Assembly: GCA_964639245.1 (NCBI GenBank)
Contig: CAZXCU010000002.1
Span: 620,001 to 684,000 of the forward strand
Source of the DNA: SB15 sp964639245
GTDB taxonomy: Bacteria; Chloroflexota; Anaerolineae; Aggregatilineales; J027
Length of the DNA: 64,000 nt
Direction of reading: 5' to 3'
Below, piece by piece: positions 26,951-36,536 of this stretch. Positions within the stretch are counted from its first letter, which is position 1. Each line of letters opens with the position of its first letter. The translations under genes were made by a program, and so were the position numbers. The notes under the pieces were generated by a model. That model was not told the DNA's origin and searched no databases. It worked only from the letters and a program-made list of their open reading frames with translations.

Positions 26951-27131
26951 AGTGAACTCCCTTTTTGTGAATGAGTGTCACCATCTTAGCAAACTTTCAC
27001 CCAATTGGGTTGGTGTATCTGTCACAATTGGACTGCAACCAAAACTCGATGAGTGGGGTAGAAAAGATGTGGAACAAAATTCCACCCGATAACGTCTACC
27101 TTTTGCTCGGATTAACTAACAGGAGAAAACA

Positions 27132-27857
27132 ATGTCCAAGCGTATTTTAGTGATAGGGATGATGGTCGTTTTGCTGATGTCGGTGAGTGGAACGGTGCTG
27201 GCAGCGCCGCCACAGCAGGAAATTCTACCGGACAGCGTGACAGTGGTCGGGTATGGCACAGCCTACGCTGCGCCGGATGTGGCCTATGTCAGCGTGGGGG
27301 TTGAAATGGTTAACCCCGATGTGACTGTTGCTGTAAACGATGCCACCAATGCCATTAACGCGGTTAATGCGGCTCTGAGTGAATTTGGCATTAGCGAAGC
27401 CGATGTTCGTACCGAAAATTTCTATATCTATCGGGAAAGCATCTACTCGCCGGAGGGGCTTCCCAGTCAAGGGTCGTTCCGCGTGTCTCATTCTCTGCGC
27501 GTAACTGTGCGTGATACCGCGCAAGTGCCACAGGTGCTGTCTGCCGTGTTGAATGCGGGCGCGAATTCGATTGGTGGGGTGCAGTACGATGTAGAAGACA
27601 AATCTGCTTTGGAATCCCAAGCCCGCGAAATTGCGGTTGCGAATGCGCGTGCTAAAGCCGATGAAATGGCAGCTCTGCTCGGGGTGACCCTTGGAGATGT
27701 GGTCGCGGTGGTCGAAGTGCAAAATTACGGTTTGCCCTACGGCGGCTTCGGTGGCGGTGGCGGCGGTGTCATGGAAAGTGTTGCCCAACCCCCGATTGTT
27801 CCCGGTTCGCTGGCTGTGAGTGTCAGCGTGCAGATTAGCTACGCGATTGTGCGCTAA
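27132..27857 (+). CDS. Secreted SIMPL-domain (DUF541) protein
   Basis: This 241-residue protein has a signal peptide (1-25, ending VLAAP) and one SIMPL domain: SVTVVGYGTAYAAPDVAYVSVGV at the start is the family hallmark, quoted here only through VTVVGYGTAYAAPDVAYV. A Gly-rich loop (about 197-210) precedes the last strands. SIMPL proteins are found outside the cytoplasm in many bacteria; the best known, E. coli YggE, is linked to oxidative stress, but the mechanism is unknown. AGGAGA precedes the ATG. A terminator follows at 27889-27922. Confidence 0.9.
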   Translation: MSKRILVIGMMVVLLMSVSGTVLAAPPQQEILPDSVTVVGYGTAYAAPDVAYVSVGVEMVNPDVTVAVNDATNAINAVNAALSEFGISEADVRTENFYIYRESIYSPEGLPSQGSFRVSHSLRVTVRDTAQVPQVLSAVLNAGANSIGGVQYDVEDKSALESQAREIAVANARAKADEMAALLGVTLGDVVAVVEVQNYGLPYGGFGGGGGGVMESVAQPPIVPGSLAVSVSVQISYAIVR

Positions 27858-27888
27858 CTGAAAATCTTATCATACCGCTTTCTTCGGG

Positions 27889-27922
27889 ATACTGAGTGGC
27901 TGTTGTCACTCAGTATTTTTTT
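27889..27922 (+). terminator. Rho-independent terminator after the SIMPL gene
   Basis: ATACTGAGTG (27889-27898) pairs perfectly with CACTCAGTAT (27907-27916) around an 8-base loop, followed by a run of seven T. Confidence 0.88.
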
Positions 27923-28289
27923 CTTATGCCCCTCTCGTGGGGTGGGGTAGGGGGGTATGAAAATTCAAACGCAATCGCTTCGGGACTGATTTTATATATT
28001 CATGATTTCACTGCTCAAAAATCTCGATTTTTACTCCAAATATAGGCAAAAAAACGTTTTTTTGCGTAATTTGCAGGTCTTTTTAGGCTATTTTTAGCGG
28101 GGTAGGGGGAATGGGTAAATTAAACGTAATAAATTCGTATAGACATTATACACAAAAACAACAACAGAAAAAGAAACCAAGAAAGTAAGCCATTTTAGCG
28201 GCAGATTTGGTCGTTATTTATCTTGCTATTTCGCGCTGGTTTCGCTACAGTCGTAGAGTCATTTTTGTTCTTGCAAGGGAAATTCAGCG
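27923..28289. other. Intergenic region upstream of the trans-sulfuration gene
   Basis: About 370 bases without a convincing gene. It contains two G-rich patches (27938-27957 and 28097-28111), A/T-rich stretches and an A-rich run (28147-28185). No SAM or other methionine riboswitch could be recognised; a weak promoter such as TATAGA/TATTAT-like boxes near 28137-28150 is possible. An AAGGGA Shine-Dalgarno lies near the end at 28276-28281. Confidence 0.5.
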
Positions 28290-29489
28290 TTGACCCAACC
28301 AAACGGACACAGCACCCGCTCGGTACATGGGGGCGTGGAGCGTGAGAAAGCATCCCATTCGCTCACTACCCCGATTGTACAAAGCGCTACCTATACTTTT
28401 CGAGATACCCAAGACCTGACCAATTTCATGCACGAGAAAATTTGGCAGGGAAAAACAAATGGGCGTGAGGAATATGGGCGCTACGGCAATCCAACCGTGA
28501 TGGCAGTCGAGAAAAAAATTGCGGCGTTGGAAGGCGGGGAAGACGCGGTTTTGTATTCATCTGGCATGGCAGCCATCACCAGCATTTTACTTGCCAGTTT
28601 GCCCACCAACACACACATCATCATGACGGATGACTGCTATCGGCGCACCCGTCAATTTTGCAATACCTTTCTCCTACGCTTGGGGATTGAAACAACCACC
28701 GTTCCAATGGGTAATTACGATGCCCTTGAGCAAGCGATTGACCCCCAACGGACACGGTTTATCATCTCAGAAAGTCCCACCAATCCCTATTTGCGAATTG
28801 CAGATTTTGAACGGCTGGCGGACATCGGCAAACGCCATAAAATCCGCACGATGATTGACAGCACTTTCGGTACACCTATCAACCAGCAGCCCTATTGCTA
28901 CGGGATTGATTACATTGTCCACAGTGGCACAAAATATCTCGGTGGACACCATGATATTTTGTGTGGGGCAGTGGTCGGTTCCAAAGAGCGGATGGCAGCA
29001 CTGCGGGATGCTCAGGGGGTGTTGGGGGCATTGGTTTCACCCCATACCGCCTTTTTGCTGGAACGGGGATTGCGGACTCTGGCGCTGCGGGTAGAACGGC
29101 AAAACGCCAGCGCGCTTGCCATCAGCCGATTTTTAGAAGCCCATCCCAAAATCAAGCAGGTGTGGTATCCCGGTTTAGAATCGCACCCTGACCATGCTAT
29201 TGCCAAAAAACAAATGACGGGTTTTGGCGGCGTGGTCAGCTTTGAAGTCAATGCCGATTTCACCACCACCGGGCAATTTATTGATGCTGTGACCATCCCC
29301 TACATTGCACCGAGTCTGGGGGGGGTGGAAAGCTTGATTGAGCAACCCGCCATCATGTCGTATTATGAGATGGAATCCGAAGACCGTGCTGCGATTGGCA
29401 TTAGCGACAGTCTTGTACGCATGGCGGTCGGGATTGAAGACGCAGACGATTTAATCGCGGATTTAAAACAAGCCTTAGAAAAGATTTAA
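28290..29489 (+). CDS. Cys/Met metabolism PLP enzyme (cystathionine gamma-synthase / beta-lyase type)
   Basis: This 399-residue protein of the trans-sulfuration family shows the usual landmarks: N-terminal STRSVHGG, RYGNPT, the PLP-contacting SSGMAAI, ESPTNPYL, Asp190 (pairs with the pyridine nitrogen) and the Schiff-base Lys215 in HSGTKYLGGH, then SLGGVESLIEQPA. These enzymes make or cleave cystathionine, or use O-acyl homoserine with sulfide. Which reaction is catalysed cannot be read with certainty. The start is TTG 28290, 8 bases after AAGGGA; no upstream ATG exists in frame, and the first internal Met is too far in. thrB follows 3 bases downstream, so methionine and threonine branches are co-expressed. 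Confidence 0.9.
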   Translation: MTQPNGHSTRSVHGGVEREKASHSLTTPIVQSATYTFRDTQDLTNFMHEKIWQGKTNGREEYGRYGNPTVMAVEKKIAALEGGEDAVLYSSGMAAITSILLASLPTNTHIIMTDDCYRRTRQFCNTFLLRLGIETTTVPMGNYDALEQAIDPQRTRFIISESPTNPYLRIADFERLADIGKRHKIRTMIDSTFGTPINQQPYCYGIDYIVHSGTKYLGGHHDILCGAVVGSKERMAALRDAQGVLGALVSPHTAFLLERGLRTLALRVERQNASALAISRFLEAHPKIKQVWYPGLESHPDHAIAKKQMTGFGGVVSFEVNADFTTTGQFIDAVTIPYIAPSLGGVESLIEQPAIMSYYEMESEDRAAIGISDSLVRMAVGIEDADDLIADLKQALEKI

Positions 29490-29492
29490 GTT

Positions 29493-30431
29493 ATGGGAAA
29501 ACGAGTCAAAGCATTTGCACCTGCCACTGTTGCCAATTTAGGAGTCGGCTTTGATATTCTTGGCATGGCCGTTGAGGGGTTAGGGGATTACGCCATTGTC
29601 GAAAAAACATCCGAACCCGGTGTACAGATTGTAGATATTCAAGGGGATGAAGGACGTTTGCCCCGTGAAGCTAGCAAAAACACGGCTGCTATTGCCGCGC
29701 AGAGTGTTCTCAATCGAATCCATGCCACAGAAGGAATCCGCTTGTGGCTGGAAAAAGGGTTGCCACTTGCCAGTGGGTTAGGCAGCAGCGCAGCGAGTGC
29801 GGTTGCGGCAGCAGTAGCCACCAATGCACTCTTTAGTGAACCGCTCACCAGAGAAGATTTGCTTCCGGCGGTACTTGACGCTGAAGAAGCGGTCAGTGGT
29901 CGTCACGCGGATAATGTTGCCCCATCTCTGTTAGGGGGTATTGTTTTAATCACCGGCAATACTCCCGCCGAAATTCACCGTTTACCCATTCCCGATGGGC
30001 TATACCTCTCTTTAGTCACCCCGAATGTTGAAGTTCCTACCGCACAGGCACGGGCTGTTTTGCCCAAAGATATTCCTCTCAAAGCGATGGTGCATCAAAC
30101 AGGGGTGGTGGCGGAATTGGTTCACGCGCTTCATGTGGGGAATATCCACCTGCTAGCGCGTTCCATGCAGCATGATACGGTTGTTGAACCCGCCAGAGCT
30201 AATTTGATTCCCCGCATGAAAGAGGCCAGAGAATTAGCAGAACATGCAGGCGCACTTGCCACGGTCATTAGCGGCAGCGGCCCAACCCTGTGTTCTTTAT
30301 GCCTGAGTATGACCGATGCTGAAGCCGTTAATCATACGCTGGTTGCCTTCTACGAACAGGCAGGAATTGGCGCACGCGCTCATGCTGCCATGCCCTCGGT
30401 GACAGGGGCAATGATTGTCGAAATTCTCTAA
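29493..30431 (+). CDS. thrB: Homoserine kinase
   Basis: This 312-residue GHMP-family kinase phosphorylates homoserine at the first committed step of threonine synthesis. Residues 1-20 (VKAFAPATVANLGVGFD) form the family N-terminus; the ATP-binding loop PLASGLGSSAASAVA lies at about 90-104; the C-terminal GHMP motif is ISGSGPTLCSL. It begins 3 bases after the PLP-enzyme stop. The stop is only 2 bases from that of the convergent GAF histidine kinase gene, so no room remains for a terminator. Confidence 0.93.
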   Translation: MGKRVKAFAPATVANLGVGFDILGMAVEGLGDYAIVEKTSEPGVQIVDIQGDEGRLPREASKNTAAIAAQSVLNRIHATEGIRLWLEKGLPLASGLGSSAASAVAAAVATNALFSEPLTREDLLPAVLDAEEAVSGRHADNVAPSLLGGIVLITGNTPAEIHRLPIPDGLYLSLVTPNVEVPTAQARAVLPKDIPLKAMVHQTGVVAELVHALHVGNIHLLARSMQHDTVVEPARANLIPRMKEARELAEHAGALATVISGSGPTLCSLCLSMTDAEAVNHTLVAFYEQAGIGARAHAAMPSVTGAMIVEIL

Positions 30432-30433
30432 GG

Positions 30434-32260
30434 CTAGATAGAGAGGGGAAGGCGGAAACCGAAGCGGCTGCCTTCCCCTTCACGGCTGACAAAATAAATC
30501 TCCCCGCCATGTCGTTCGATGACAGTTTTCACCAGACTTAAGCCCAAGCCCGTTCCGCTAATATGTTCTGTGCCGGGTTGTTTGGCACGATAAAAACGCT
30601 GGAAAATACGACTCTGGCGGTCTTCGGGAATGCCATAGCCATTATCAATAACCATGAAATGCAGCCGCTTATTTTCCTCAATGTCTAATTTGACTTGCAC
30701 TGTGCCATGATCGGGGGTGTATTTAATCCCATTCCCGATGAGATTAGAAATGGCCTGCTGCAACTGCGTTTTATGCCCGCGAATGGTATATGTACCTTCT
30801 ATAATGTTCAGGGACATGGTGTGTTTTTTGAGGTTGGCGGCAGGAAGATGCTCGTCATAGGTGTTGCTGAGGATTTCATCAAATTGCAAAGTTTCCCACG
30901 GCTGGTTGCGCTGACTTTCAACCCGTTCTAATGTCAGCAAATTATCCACCAGATTATCCATCATTTTCAAACTGCGCCGAATACTGTCCATGAAGGAGTC
31001 AATATCCGGTGTTTTGGCCTCCACCAATTCCATATCCAGCAACTCCAGATAGCCGGTGGCGTTGGCAATAGGAGCGCGTAAGTCATGCGAGGCCATCCGA
31101 ATCATTTCTGACTTTAAGTTTTCCAACGCGGAAATTTCGGAATAGAGCATCGCCTGACGCAGTACCGCCGCCGCTTGCGAGGCTAAGGATTCTGCTACGA
31201 AAATTTCAGAAGTCGCATAGCGGTAGGGTGGGCGAGATTTTAACAGGACAGCAATCCCCACAACCTGACCCTGAGCGGTCAGAGGGGTGATGGCGGCTGC
31301 TTTGGTGCCGATTTCTCTGAGCCATTGGGTTTCTTCTAAATCGGTGGTGGAATCTGGATATAAAGCAATGAGATGATTGTTGCTCACCGCTTGGCGGATG
31401 CGGGGAAAACGGCTTAAATCCCAGAATGAACCGACCACTGGCAGATTTTCATGCGCTGAGGAAGCGGCTGTATTTACCGTATAGGAGGATTGCAATTCTG
31501 CTCGCAGCGTATCATTGTTATAGGAATAGACCAATGAGCCTGTTCCATTGACCGCGAGCGCCAAGGCTTGAGCGATACTTTGAATAGCTTGATCCCATTC
31601 TAATGAGGCAGAAATCGTGCGCCCGGCGTTGTTAATCAGCGACATATCATCGGCCATTTGCTCAGTGCGTTCGAGCAATTGGGCATTGTCCAGCGCCACT
31701 GCAGTGATACCCGCAATGCGTTCCACGAATCCCACCGCATCTTTTTCAAAACGTCCTTCGACCTTGCTCTCAAGCGAAATTGCGCCGACCAAAATCCGAT
31801 TAGAAATTAAAGGCACGACCAATTTCGTCACGGTTTGCGGCAGGATGGCAATATAATCTTCCTCCCGATGGACATTCTCAACTAATTGTGTGGTACGTTC
31901 CCGCAGACTGCGCCCGATGATGCCTTGGGTGGCAGACCAGGGGAGTTTTTCATCCTTCAAAATATCACGGGGGAACCCGACAGAATCCTTAATTTCTAAT
32001 TCACCTGTGGTGGGGTTAAGGGTAAACACTGCTCCCGCATCTGCTCCAGTACGGCGCATGGCCCAATCCAGAGCCAGATTTACGACCCGATTCGGGTCTA
32101 GGCGGGAGGAGAGTTCGCGGTCAGCATTGCGGATGAAATTCAGTTCATCCACCTGTTCATTGAGTTTGGCAACTTCGGATTGCAAAGCGGCAACCTGCTG
32201 CTCTTTTTCTTGGAGCAGGACGCGGAGAGTATCCATATCATGGGACGGTAACTGAGTCAT
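30434..32260 (-). CDS. Soluble GAF-GAF sensor histidine kinase
   Basis: This protein of about 608 residues has an N-terminal coiled coil (about 5-40), two GAF domains (about 45-195 and 215-375), a HisKA domain with His392 (MASHDLRAP) and a HATPase_c domain with NGIKYTPDHG, DNGYGIPED and GTGLGLSLVK. No membrane segment is present, so it senses an intracellular signal through its GAF domains. It is an orphan: no response regulator lies next to it. The ATG at 32260 is used; a GTG five codons upstream (32275) is equally possible, with no clear Shine-Dalgarno for either. Confidence 0.92.
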   Translation of the reverse strand: MTQLPSHDMDTLRVLLQEKEQQVAALQSEVAKLNEQVDELNFIRNADRELSSRLDPNRVVNLALDWAMRRTGADAGAVFTLNPTTGELEIKDSVGFPRDILKDEKLPWSATQGIIGRSLRERTTQLVENVHREEDYIAILPQTVTKLVVPLISNRILVGAISLESKVEGRFEKDAVGFVERIAGITAVALDNAQLLERTEQMADDMSLINNAGRTISASLEWDQAIQSIAQALALAVNGTGSLVYSYNNDTLRAELQSSYTVNTAASSAHENLPVVGSFWDLSRFPRIRQAVSNNHLIALYPDSTTDLEETQWLREIGTKAAAITPLTAQGQVVGIAVLLKSRPPYRYATSEIFVAESLASQAAAVLRQAMLYSEISALENLKSEMIRMASHDLRAPIANATGYLELLDMELVEAKTPDIDSFMDSIRRSLKMMDNLVDNLLTLERVESQRNQPWETLQFDEILSNTYDEHLPAANLKKHTMSLNIIEGTYTIRGHKTQLQQAISNLIGNGIKYTPDHGTVQVKLDIEENKRLHFMVIDNGYGIPEDRQSRIFQRFYRAKQPGTEHISGTGLGLSLVKTVIERHGGEIYFVSREGEGSRFGFRLPLSI

Positions 32261-32318
32261 AGGGTCTTGTAGCACTATTTATTTTTCGCTTCATTTTACA
32301 GCAAGCCAATTTTTTAGG

Positions 32319-33605
32319 CTACTGCGGTGGGGGCAACCACAAACGCCCATAGCCAAACAAATTATCTGCGCCAGAATCCCCTAAATCCTGGGCATTCAGC
32401 AGCAGAAATTCACGCACCTGCCGTTCTGTCCATTCAGGGTAGGCTTGGCGTACCAACGCCGCACTTGCTCCGACAAGGGGAGTGCTGGCGCTGGTGCCTA
32501 AAAAAATGATTTCGGGGGTGAGTTGCAGTCGGGTCGGGGCAACCAAATCCGGCTTGATGCGTCCATCCCATGTGGGCCCGCGACTGCTGCGCTGCCACAG
32601 GGCTTCATTGGCTTCAATTGCGCCCACCGTCAGCACATTTGGACTATCCCCCGGCGCGGTGATCGAACCAAGCAAATCGGGATCGCCGAGTGTGGTTTCT
32701 TCGACATACAAATGAAAAATCGTGCCATCGGGAATCGTGCCGGGAATTTTTGCCCGCACCCCAATATAAATCGGCACGCCGGAAGTAGTGGGGTAAAACA
32801 CATCTTCGTAAGGCCAATCCGCTGCACCGCCTTGTTGGACGGTGGTTGCTGCTTCTAAAACAGTTTGTCCATCGCTATCAATCACGTACAAATCGAGGTC
32901 AATTTGGGCGCTCGTATAAATATCTTGCCAGCGCAGATGTGATTCTCCGAATTGACTGGTGAAAATCGGCGCTGCCCACATGGATTCATAACCCCATTGA
33001 AATTCGTGCCAGCCATCGCCATCGTTATCTACATACGTATCTGTCGCGTAGCTCAAGCCGTAATTGCCGGCGGCCACCACCACCACCACATCATTCAGCG
33101 CAAGACGGGACATTTCACGGCTTTGATGGTTGTCTCCGTTAAAGGGTACTTCCAGCACTGTGACCGCATAGACCACCACATCAACTTCTTGCCCCAGTAG
33201 CCAATCCACGGCATCCGTAATATTTTTGCCATTGGGACTCAATTGGAATAGAAAATACTCGGCGTTAGGCGCACCATCTGCCAACACCTGATAAATCAAG
33301 GTGCCATGATCCGTATACGCATTTTCAATGAGGGTTCTATCGGCGGTGTCGGGGAAGGTAACATCTGTCGTGACTTGGCTAATGCCTGCAAACCCCCGGT
33401 CAATAATGCCAACTCGCACCCCTTCGCCTGTATATCCGGCGCTGTGCCATGTTGTGATACCTGTATAATCGCGTACCGCCTCTAACGGGACTCCGTTGGC
33501 CTGCTGCGCGAGTCCCGTTTGCAACATTGGCCTAGCCACAAGTGGGGAAGGGGCAGTTTGAACGATGCCTAGCAAAAAAATGACTAGCAGAAAAAATCGT
33601 TTCAT
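32319..33605 (-). CDS. Secreted subtilisin-like serine protease (S8)
   Basis: This 428-residue protease has a signal peptide (1-18) and a catalytic domain with Asp69 (VGIIDRG), His100 (TDHGTLIY), the oxyanion Asn181 (AAGNYG) and Ser372 (GTSASTP). The spacing between Asp and His is short and there is a large insert of about 110 residues after the Asn block (residues 190-300) containing a beta-sandwich-like segment with YVDNDGDGW, a possible calcium site. No separate prodomain is visible. It overlaps the upstream FAD/Fe-S oxidase gene by 4 bases (ATGA), so the two are co-translated although no functional link is evident. Confidence 0.92.
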   Translation of the reverse strand: MKRFFLLVIFLLGIVQTAPSPLVARPMLQTGLAQQANGVPLEAVRDYTGITTWHSAGYTGEGVRVGIIDRGFAGISQVTTDVTFPDTADRTLIENAYTDHGTLIYQVLADGAPNAEYFLFQLSPNGKNITDAVDWLLGQEVDVVVYAVTVLEVPFNGDNHQSREMSRLALNDVVVVVAAGNYGLSYATDTYVDNDGDGWHEFQWGYESMWAAPIFTSQFGESHLRWQDIYTSAQIDLDLYVIDSDGQTVLEAATTVQQGGAADWPYEDVFYPTTSGVPIYIGVRAKIPGTIPDGTIFHLYVEETTLGDPDLLGSITAPGDSPNVLTVGAIEANEALWQRSSRGPTWDGRIKPDLVAPTRLQLTPEIIFLGTSASTPLVGASAALVRQAYPEWTERQVREFLLLNAQDLGDSGADNLFGYGRLWLPPPQ

Positions 33606-36427
33606 TTTAACGCCTGTGCCACAATTTCAATCGGATGCCAGACGGGGTAGCCGGCTTCGCTAATCTGCGTGCGACAGGAGGTGCCGGGGGCAGCTACTAG
33701 GGCATTCGGTTCTGCCGCAAGAGCAGGCAACAACCGTTGGTTGGCGATTTTCAGGGACAATTCATAATGCTCATAGCCAAAGCTGCCCGCCACGCCACAG
33801 CACCCCGAATCAATTTCAGAAATGTCTGCATGGGGAATAGCTCGTAATAAATCAAGGGTGGCGGAGGTTCCCCACAGGGCTTTCTGGTGGCAGTGTCCAT
33901 GCAGCAAAATGCGACGGGGGTGGTTGTCCCACTTTAATTGGCTCGAATTCATATGTTGCACTAGCCATATTTCCGCCATCATACAACGCTCCGCCACCGA
34001 TTTTGCCGCCGATTGCAGGGCGGGGTCAACCAGTGTCAGATAATCATCGATAAACGCGGATAGGCAACTGGGTTCAAGAAAAATAAATGTGCCTGCAAGG
34101 TCTTTGAGTTGAGCAATATTCGCATTTGCCATAGATTTTGCTTCATCCAGCAGCCCTTTAGAAATGGCTGGACGACCACAACATCCCTGATTCGGCAGAC
34201 GCATTACCCGCAAATTCACACCAAGTTTTTCCACCACTTGCATCAACGCCAGACCAATTTCAGGGTGATTAAATTCGGTAAAGGTATCCACAATCAGCGT
34301 AACTGCGGCGGGGAGTTTACCTGTCGCTTGGTGCGAAAAGCGTTTTTTCGCCAGCAGGGGCAGCGGGCGTTCGGTAGGAATATCCAATTGACGGAAAATC
34401 CAGTGGGTAAGGGGAATGTTCAGCATAAAATTGCTGAAGGTGGGGAAAATACTTCCTAGGGCATTCAGCCGATGAATATTGGCAAACACCCGCGATTTCA
34501 AGGGAATCCCATGCACATCATGATACAGCGCCAGAAATTCGGCTTTCATCTGGGCCACATCCACCGCCGAAGGACACTCCGCTTTACACGCTTTGCAGGA
34601 CAGGCACAAATCATACACCGCATGAACATCAGGGCTGGCGATTCCTTCCGGCACCCGTCCTGCCATCGCTTGTCGGAGTGCATTGGCGCGTCCACGTGTG
34701 GCGTGGGCTTCATCCTGCGTCGCCATGTAGGAGGGACACATCGTACCCGTTCCTTCTTTGCGGCACACCCCCGCACCATTGCACATTTCTGCCGCACCAC
34801 TCAAACCAAAATCAGCCGACCAATCATAGCGCGTTTTTACCGGGATGACTTCATAGGCCGGGTTATAGCGCAAAATCGCGGGGTCATCCATTGGATGTTT
34901 GGGATGCACAATCTTTCCCGGATTCATCAAGCCATCCGGGTCAAAGGCGTGTTTGACTGCCTGAAAAGCCGTGACCAGATTCTGACCAAAAATTTGTGCG
35001 CTAAACTCGCTACGTACCAAACCTTCGCCGTGTTCGCCACTGCTTGTACCATTGTATTTTTTCACCAGCCGAATCACGCCGTCGGCAATCTGGCGGTACT
35101 GGCGCAACCCTTGTTCCGATTTTAAGTCAATCATCGGGCTGATATGCAAACAACCCGCGCTGGCATGGGCATAAATCCCGAAGGTTGTCCCCGCGTCATC
35201 AATTGCACCGACAACTTCATCAATATAATCCGCCAGATGTTCGACGGGGACTGCCGCATCTTCAATGAATGACAGGGGTTTGGCGTTGCCGCGTGCGCTA
35301 CTCAACAACCCCAAGCCGGCTTTGCGTACTGCCCACACATTTGCTTGTTCTTTCGCGGAAACGGCATAGGTAACATTGCCTGTATGCGTGGCATTTTTCA
35401 GGCTATGCCGCAGCATTTGCATCTGAGTGTCGAGTTCGGTTTCCGATTCGCCGTAATATTCGACAATGAGCAAAGCGGCTGGATCCCCCTCCACGAAGGT
35501 GAGCAGCGAACGGTAATCACTGTGCTGGCGGGTTAAATCCAACAAGGGACGGTCAATCATCTCTACCGCCGCCGGGTGGGTTTCTAAGACGGCGGGGACA
35601 ATTTCCAGCGAGGCTCGCAGCGAATCAAAATGTACCAGTGCCAGTCGTTTCATTCTGGGAATATCCACCAGCGCCAATTCAGCCTGTACCACCGTCGCCA
35701 GTGTGCCTTCTGACCCCACCAGCAATTGCGTTAAATCGATGGCGTGGGGGTCAAGCCGATTCAGCGCATATCCCGCGCAGGTGCGCCATGTTTGAGGAAA
35801 ATTATTTTGAATATCGTCCTGATATTGTGTGACCAAGTTAGTCATTTTACTGCGAAGGGTGTTTAAAAATTCCGTATTTGCATCCAGCCATGTTCGCTGT
35901 CCATCAGCAAAAACCACTTCCAAACGGCGCACATGGTCATTCGTCATGCCATACAAAATACTGTGAGAACCCGTCGAATTATTACCAATGCAACCGCCAA
36001 GGGTGGCACTTGCTGAGCTTGCCGGATCTGGCCCATACATGAGGTTGAGGGGTTTCACCTGCCGATTGAGGTGATCCAGCACCAAACCGGGTTCAATCAT
36101 CACCGTTTTAGCATCGGCATTGATACTTCGTACCCGACGCATATGACGGCTGAAATCCATGATGATGGCTTCGCCAACGCTTTGTCCCGCGAGCGCTGTT
36201 CCCCCGCCACGCGGCAGCACCGGAATTTTATGCTGGGAAGCAATTTGATGAATGGCAACCACATCATCCGCATGGCGCGGAAACGTCACCCCCACGGGCA
36301 TGATCTGATAATTGCTAGCATCCGTGCTATACAATACACGGGTCAGGGTATCAAAATTGACTTGAGAATCCCCAATTGCCCGCCTAAGGGCCTCCACCAA
36401 TCCCACCACCATAGAATCCATCGCCAT
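33602..36427 (-). CDS. Fused FAD-linked / iron-sulfur oxidoreductase (GlcD-GlcF type, YdiJ-like)
   Basis: This protein of about 941 residues joins an FAD-binding type 4 domain (about 40-260; PRGGGTALAGQSVGEAII), the FAD-linked oxidase C-terminal domain (to about 520), a double 4Fe-4S ferredoxin segment (CNGAGVCR, CPSYMATQ, CLSCKACKAECPSA, about 545-640) and two CCG domains (NQGCCGR and SGCCGVAGSFG) typical of heterodisulfide-reductase-like subunits. Fusion enzymes of this kind oxidise 2-hydroxy acids such as D-lactate, glycolate or D-2-hydroxyglutarate and pass electrons to a quinone or carrier; the substrate here is undetermined. ATG 36427 is used; an in-frame ATG at 36421 has better spacing from AAAGGG. 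Confidence 0.93.
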   Translation of the reverse strand: MAMDSMVVGLVEALRRAIGDSQVNFDTLTRVLYSTDASNYQIMPVGVTFPRHADDVVAIHQIASQHKIPVLPRGGGTALAGQSVGEAIIMDFSRHMRRVRSINADAKTVMIEPGLVLDHLNRQVKPLNLMYGPDPASSASATLGGCIGNNSTGSHSILYGMTNDHVRRLEVVFADGQRTWLDANTEFLNTLRSKMTNLVTQYQDDIQNNFPQTWRTCAGYALNRLDPHAIDLTQLLVGSEGTLATVVQAELALVDIPRMKRLALVHFDSLRASLEIVPAVLETHPAAVEMIDRPLLDLTRQHSDYRSLLTFVEGDPAALLIVEYYGESETELDTQMQMLRHSLKNATHTGNVTYAVSAKEQANVWAVRKAGLGLLSSARGNAKPLSFIEDAAVPVEHLADYIDEVVGAIDDAGTTFGIYAHASAGCLHISPMIDLKSEQGLRQYRQIADGVIRLVKKYNGTSSGEHGEGLVRSEFSAQIFGQNLVTAFQAVKHAFDPDGLMNPGKIVHPKHPMDDPAILRYNPAYEVIPVKTRYDWSADFGLSGAAEMCNGAGVCRKEGTGTMCPSYMATQDEAHATRGRANALRQAMAGRVPEGIASPDVHAVYDLCLSCKACKAECPSAVDVAQMKAEFLALYHDVHGIPLKSRVFANIHRLNALGSIFPTFSNFMLNIPLTHWIFRQLDIPTERPLPLLAKKRFSHQATGKLPAAVTLIVDTFTEFNHPEIGLALMQVVEKLGVNLRVMRLPNQGCCGRPAISKGLLDEAKSMANANIAQLKDLAGTFIFLEPSCLSAFIDDYLTLVDPALQSAAKSVAERCMMAEIWLVQHMNSSQLKWDNHPRRILLHGHCHQKALWGTSATLDLLRAIPHADISEIDSGCCGVAGSFGYEHYELSLKIANQRLLPALAAEPNALVAAPGTSCRTQISEAGYPVWHPIEIVAQALK

Positions 36428-36462
36428 CAATCCCTTTTCATAGGCACGATTGTACCGAGAAA

Positions 36463-36500
36463 TTTGTTAGAAAAAAAACACGGGGCTGGATGACCCCGTG
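36463..36500 (-). terminator. Rho-independent terminator after the MalK/UgpC-type ATPase gene
   Basis: CACGGGG (36479-36485) pairs with CCCCGTG (36494-36500) around an 8-base loop. On the minus strand it is followed by the complement of eight A (36471-36478), that is a U tract, and lies 36 bases beyond the stop of the 36537-37712 gene. Confidence 0.8.
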
Positions 36501-36536
36501 CTTTACATTTTTATCTTGCGTTTTTCTTTGTGTGCC

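Noticed and set aside
17200..28148. Near-identical 19-base sequences at 17200-17218 and 28130-28148 (TAAATTCGTATAG-CATTA)
   Set aside because: One match of this length in AT-rich gaps is near chance level for a 64 kb window; no further structure around them agrees.
27923..28289. SAM or T-box riboswitch upstream of the trans-sulfuration gene
   Set aside because: No conserved riboswitch core could be recognised by eye.
34472..35125. Plus-strand frame of 217 codons
   Set aside because: Opposite the FAD/Fe-S oxidase; low-complexity His/Arg-rich product, no Shine-Dalgarno.
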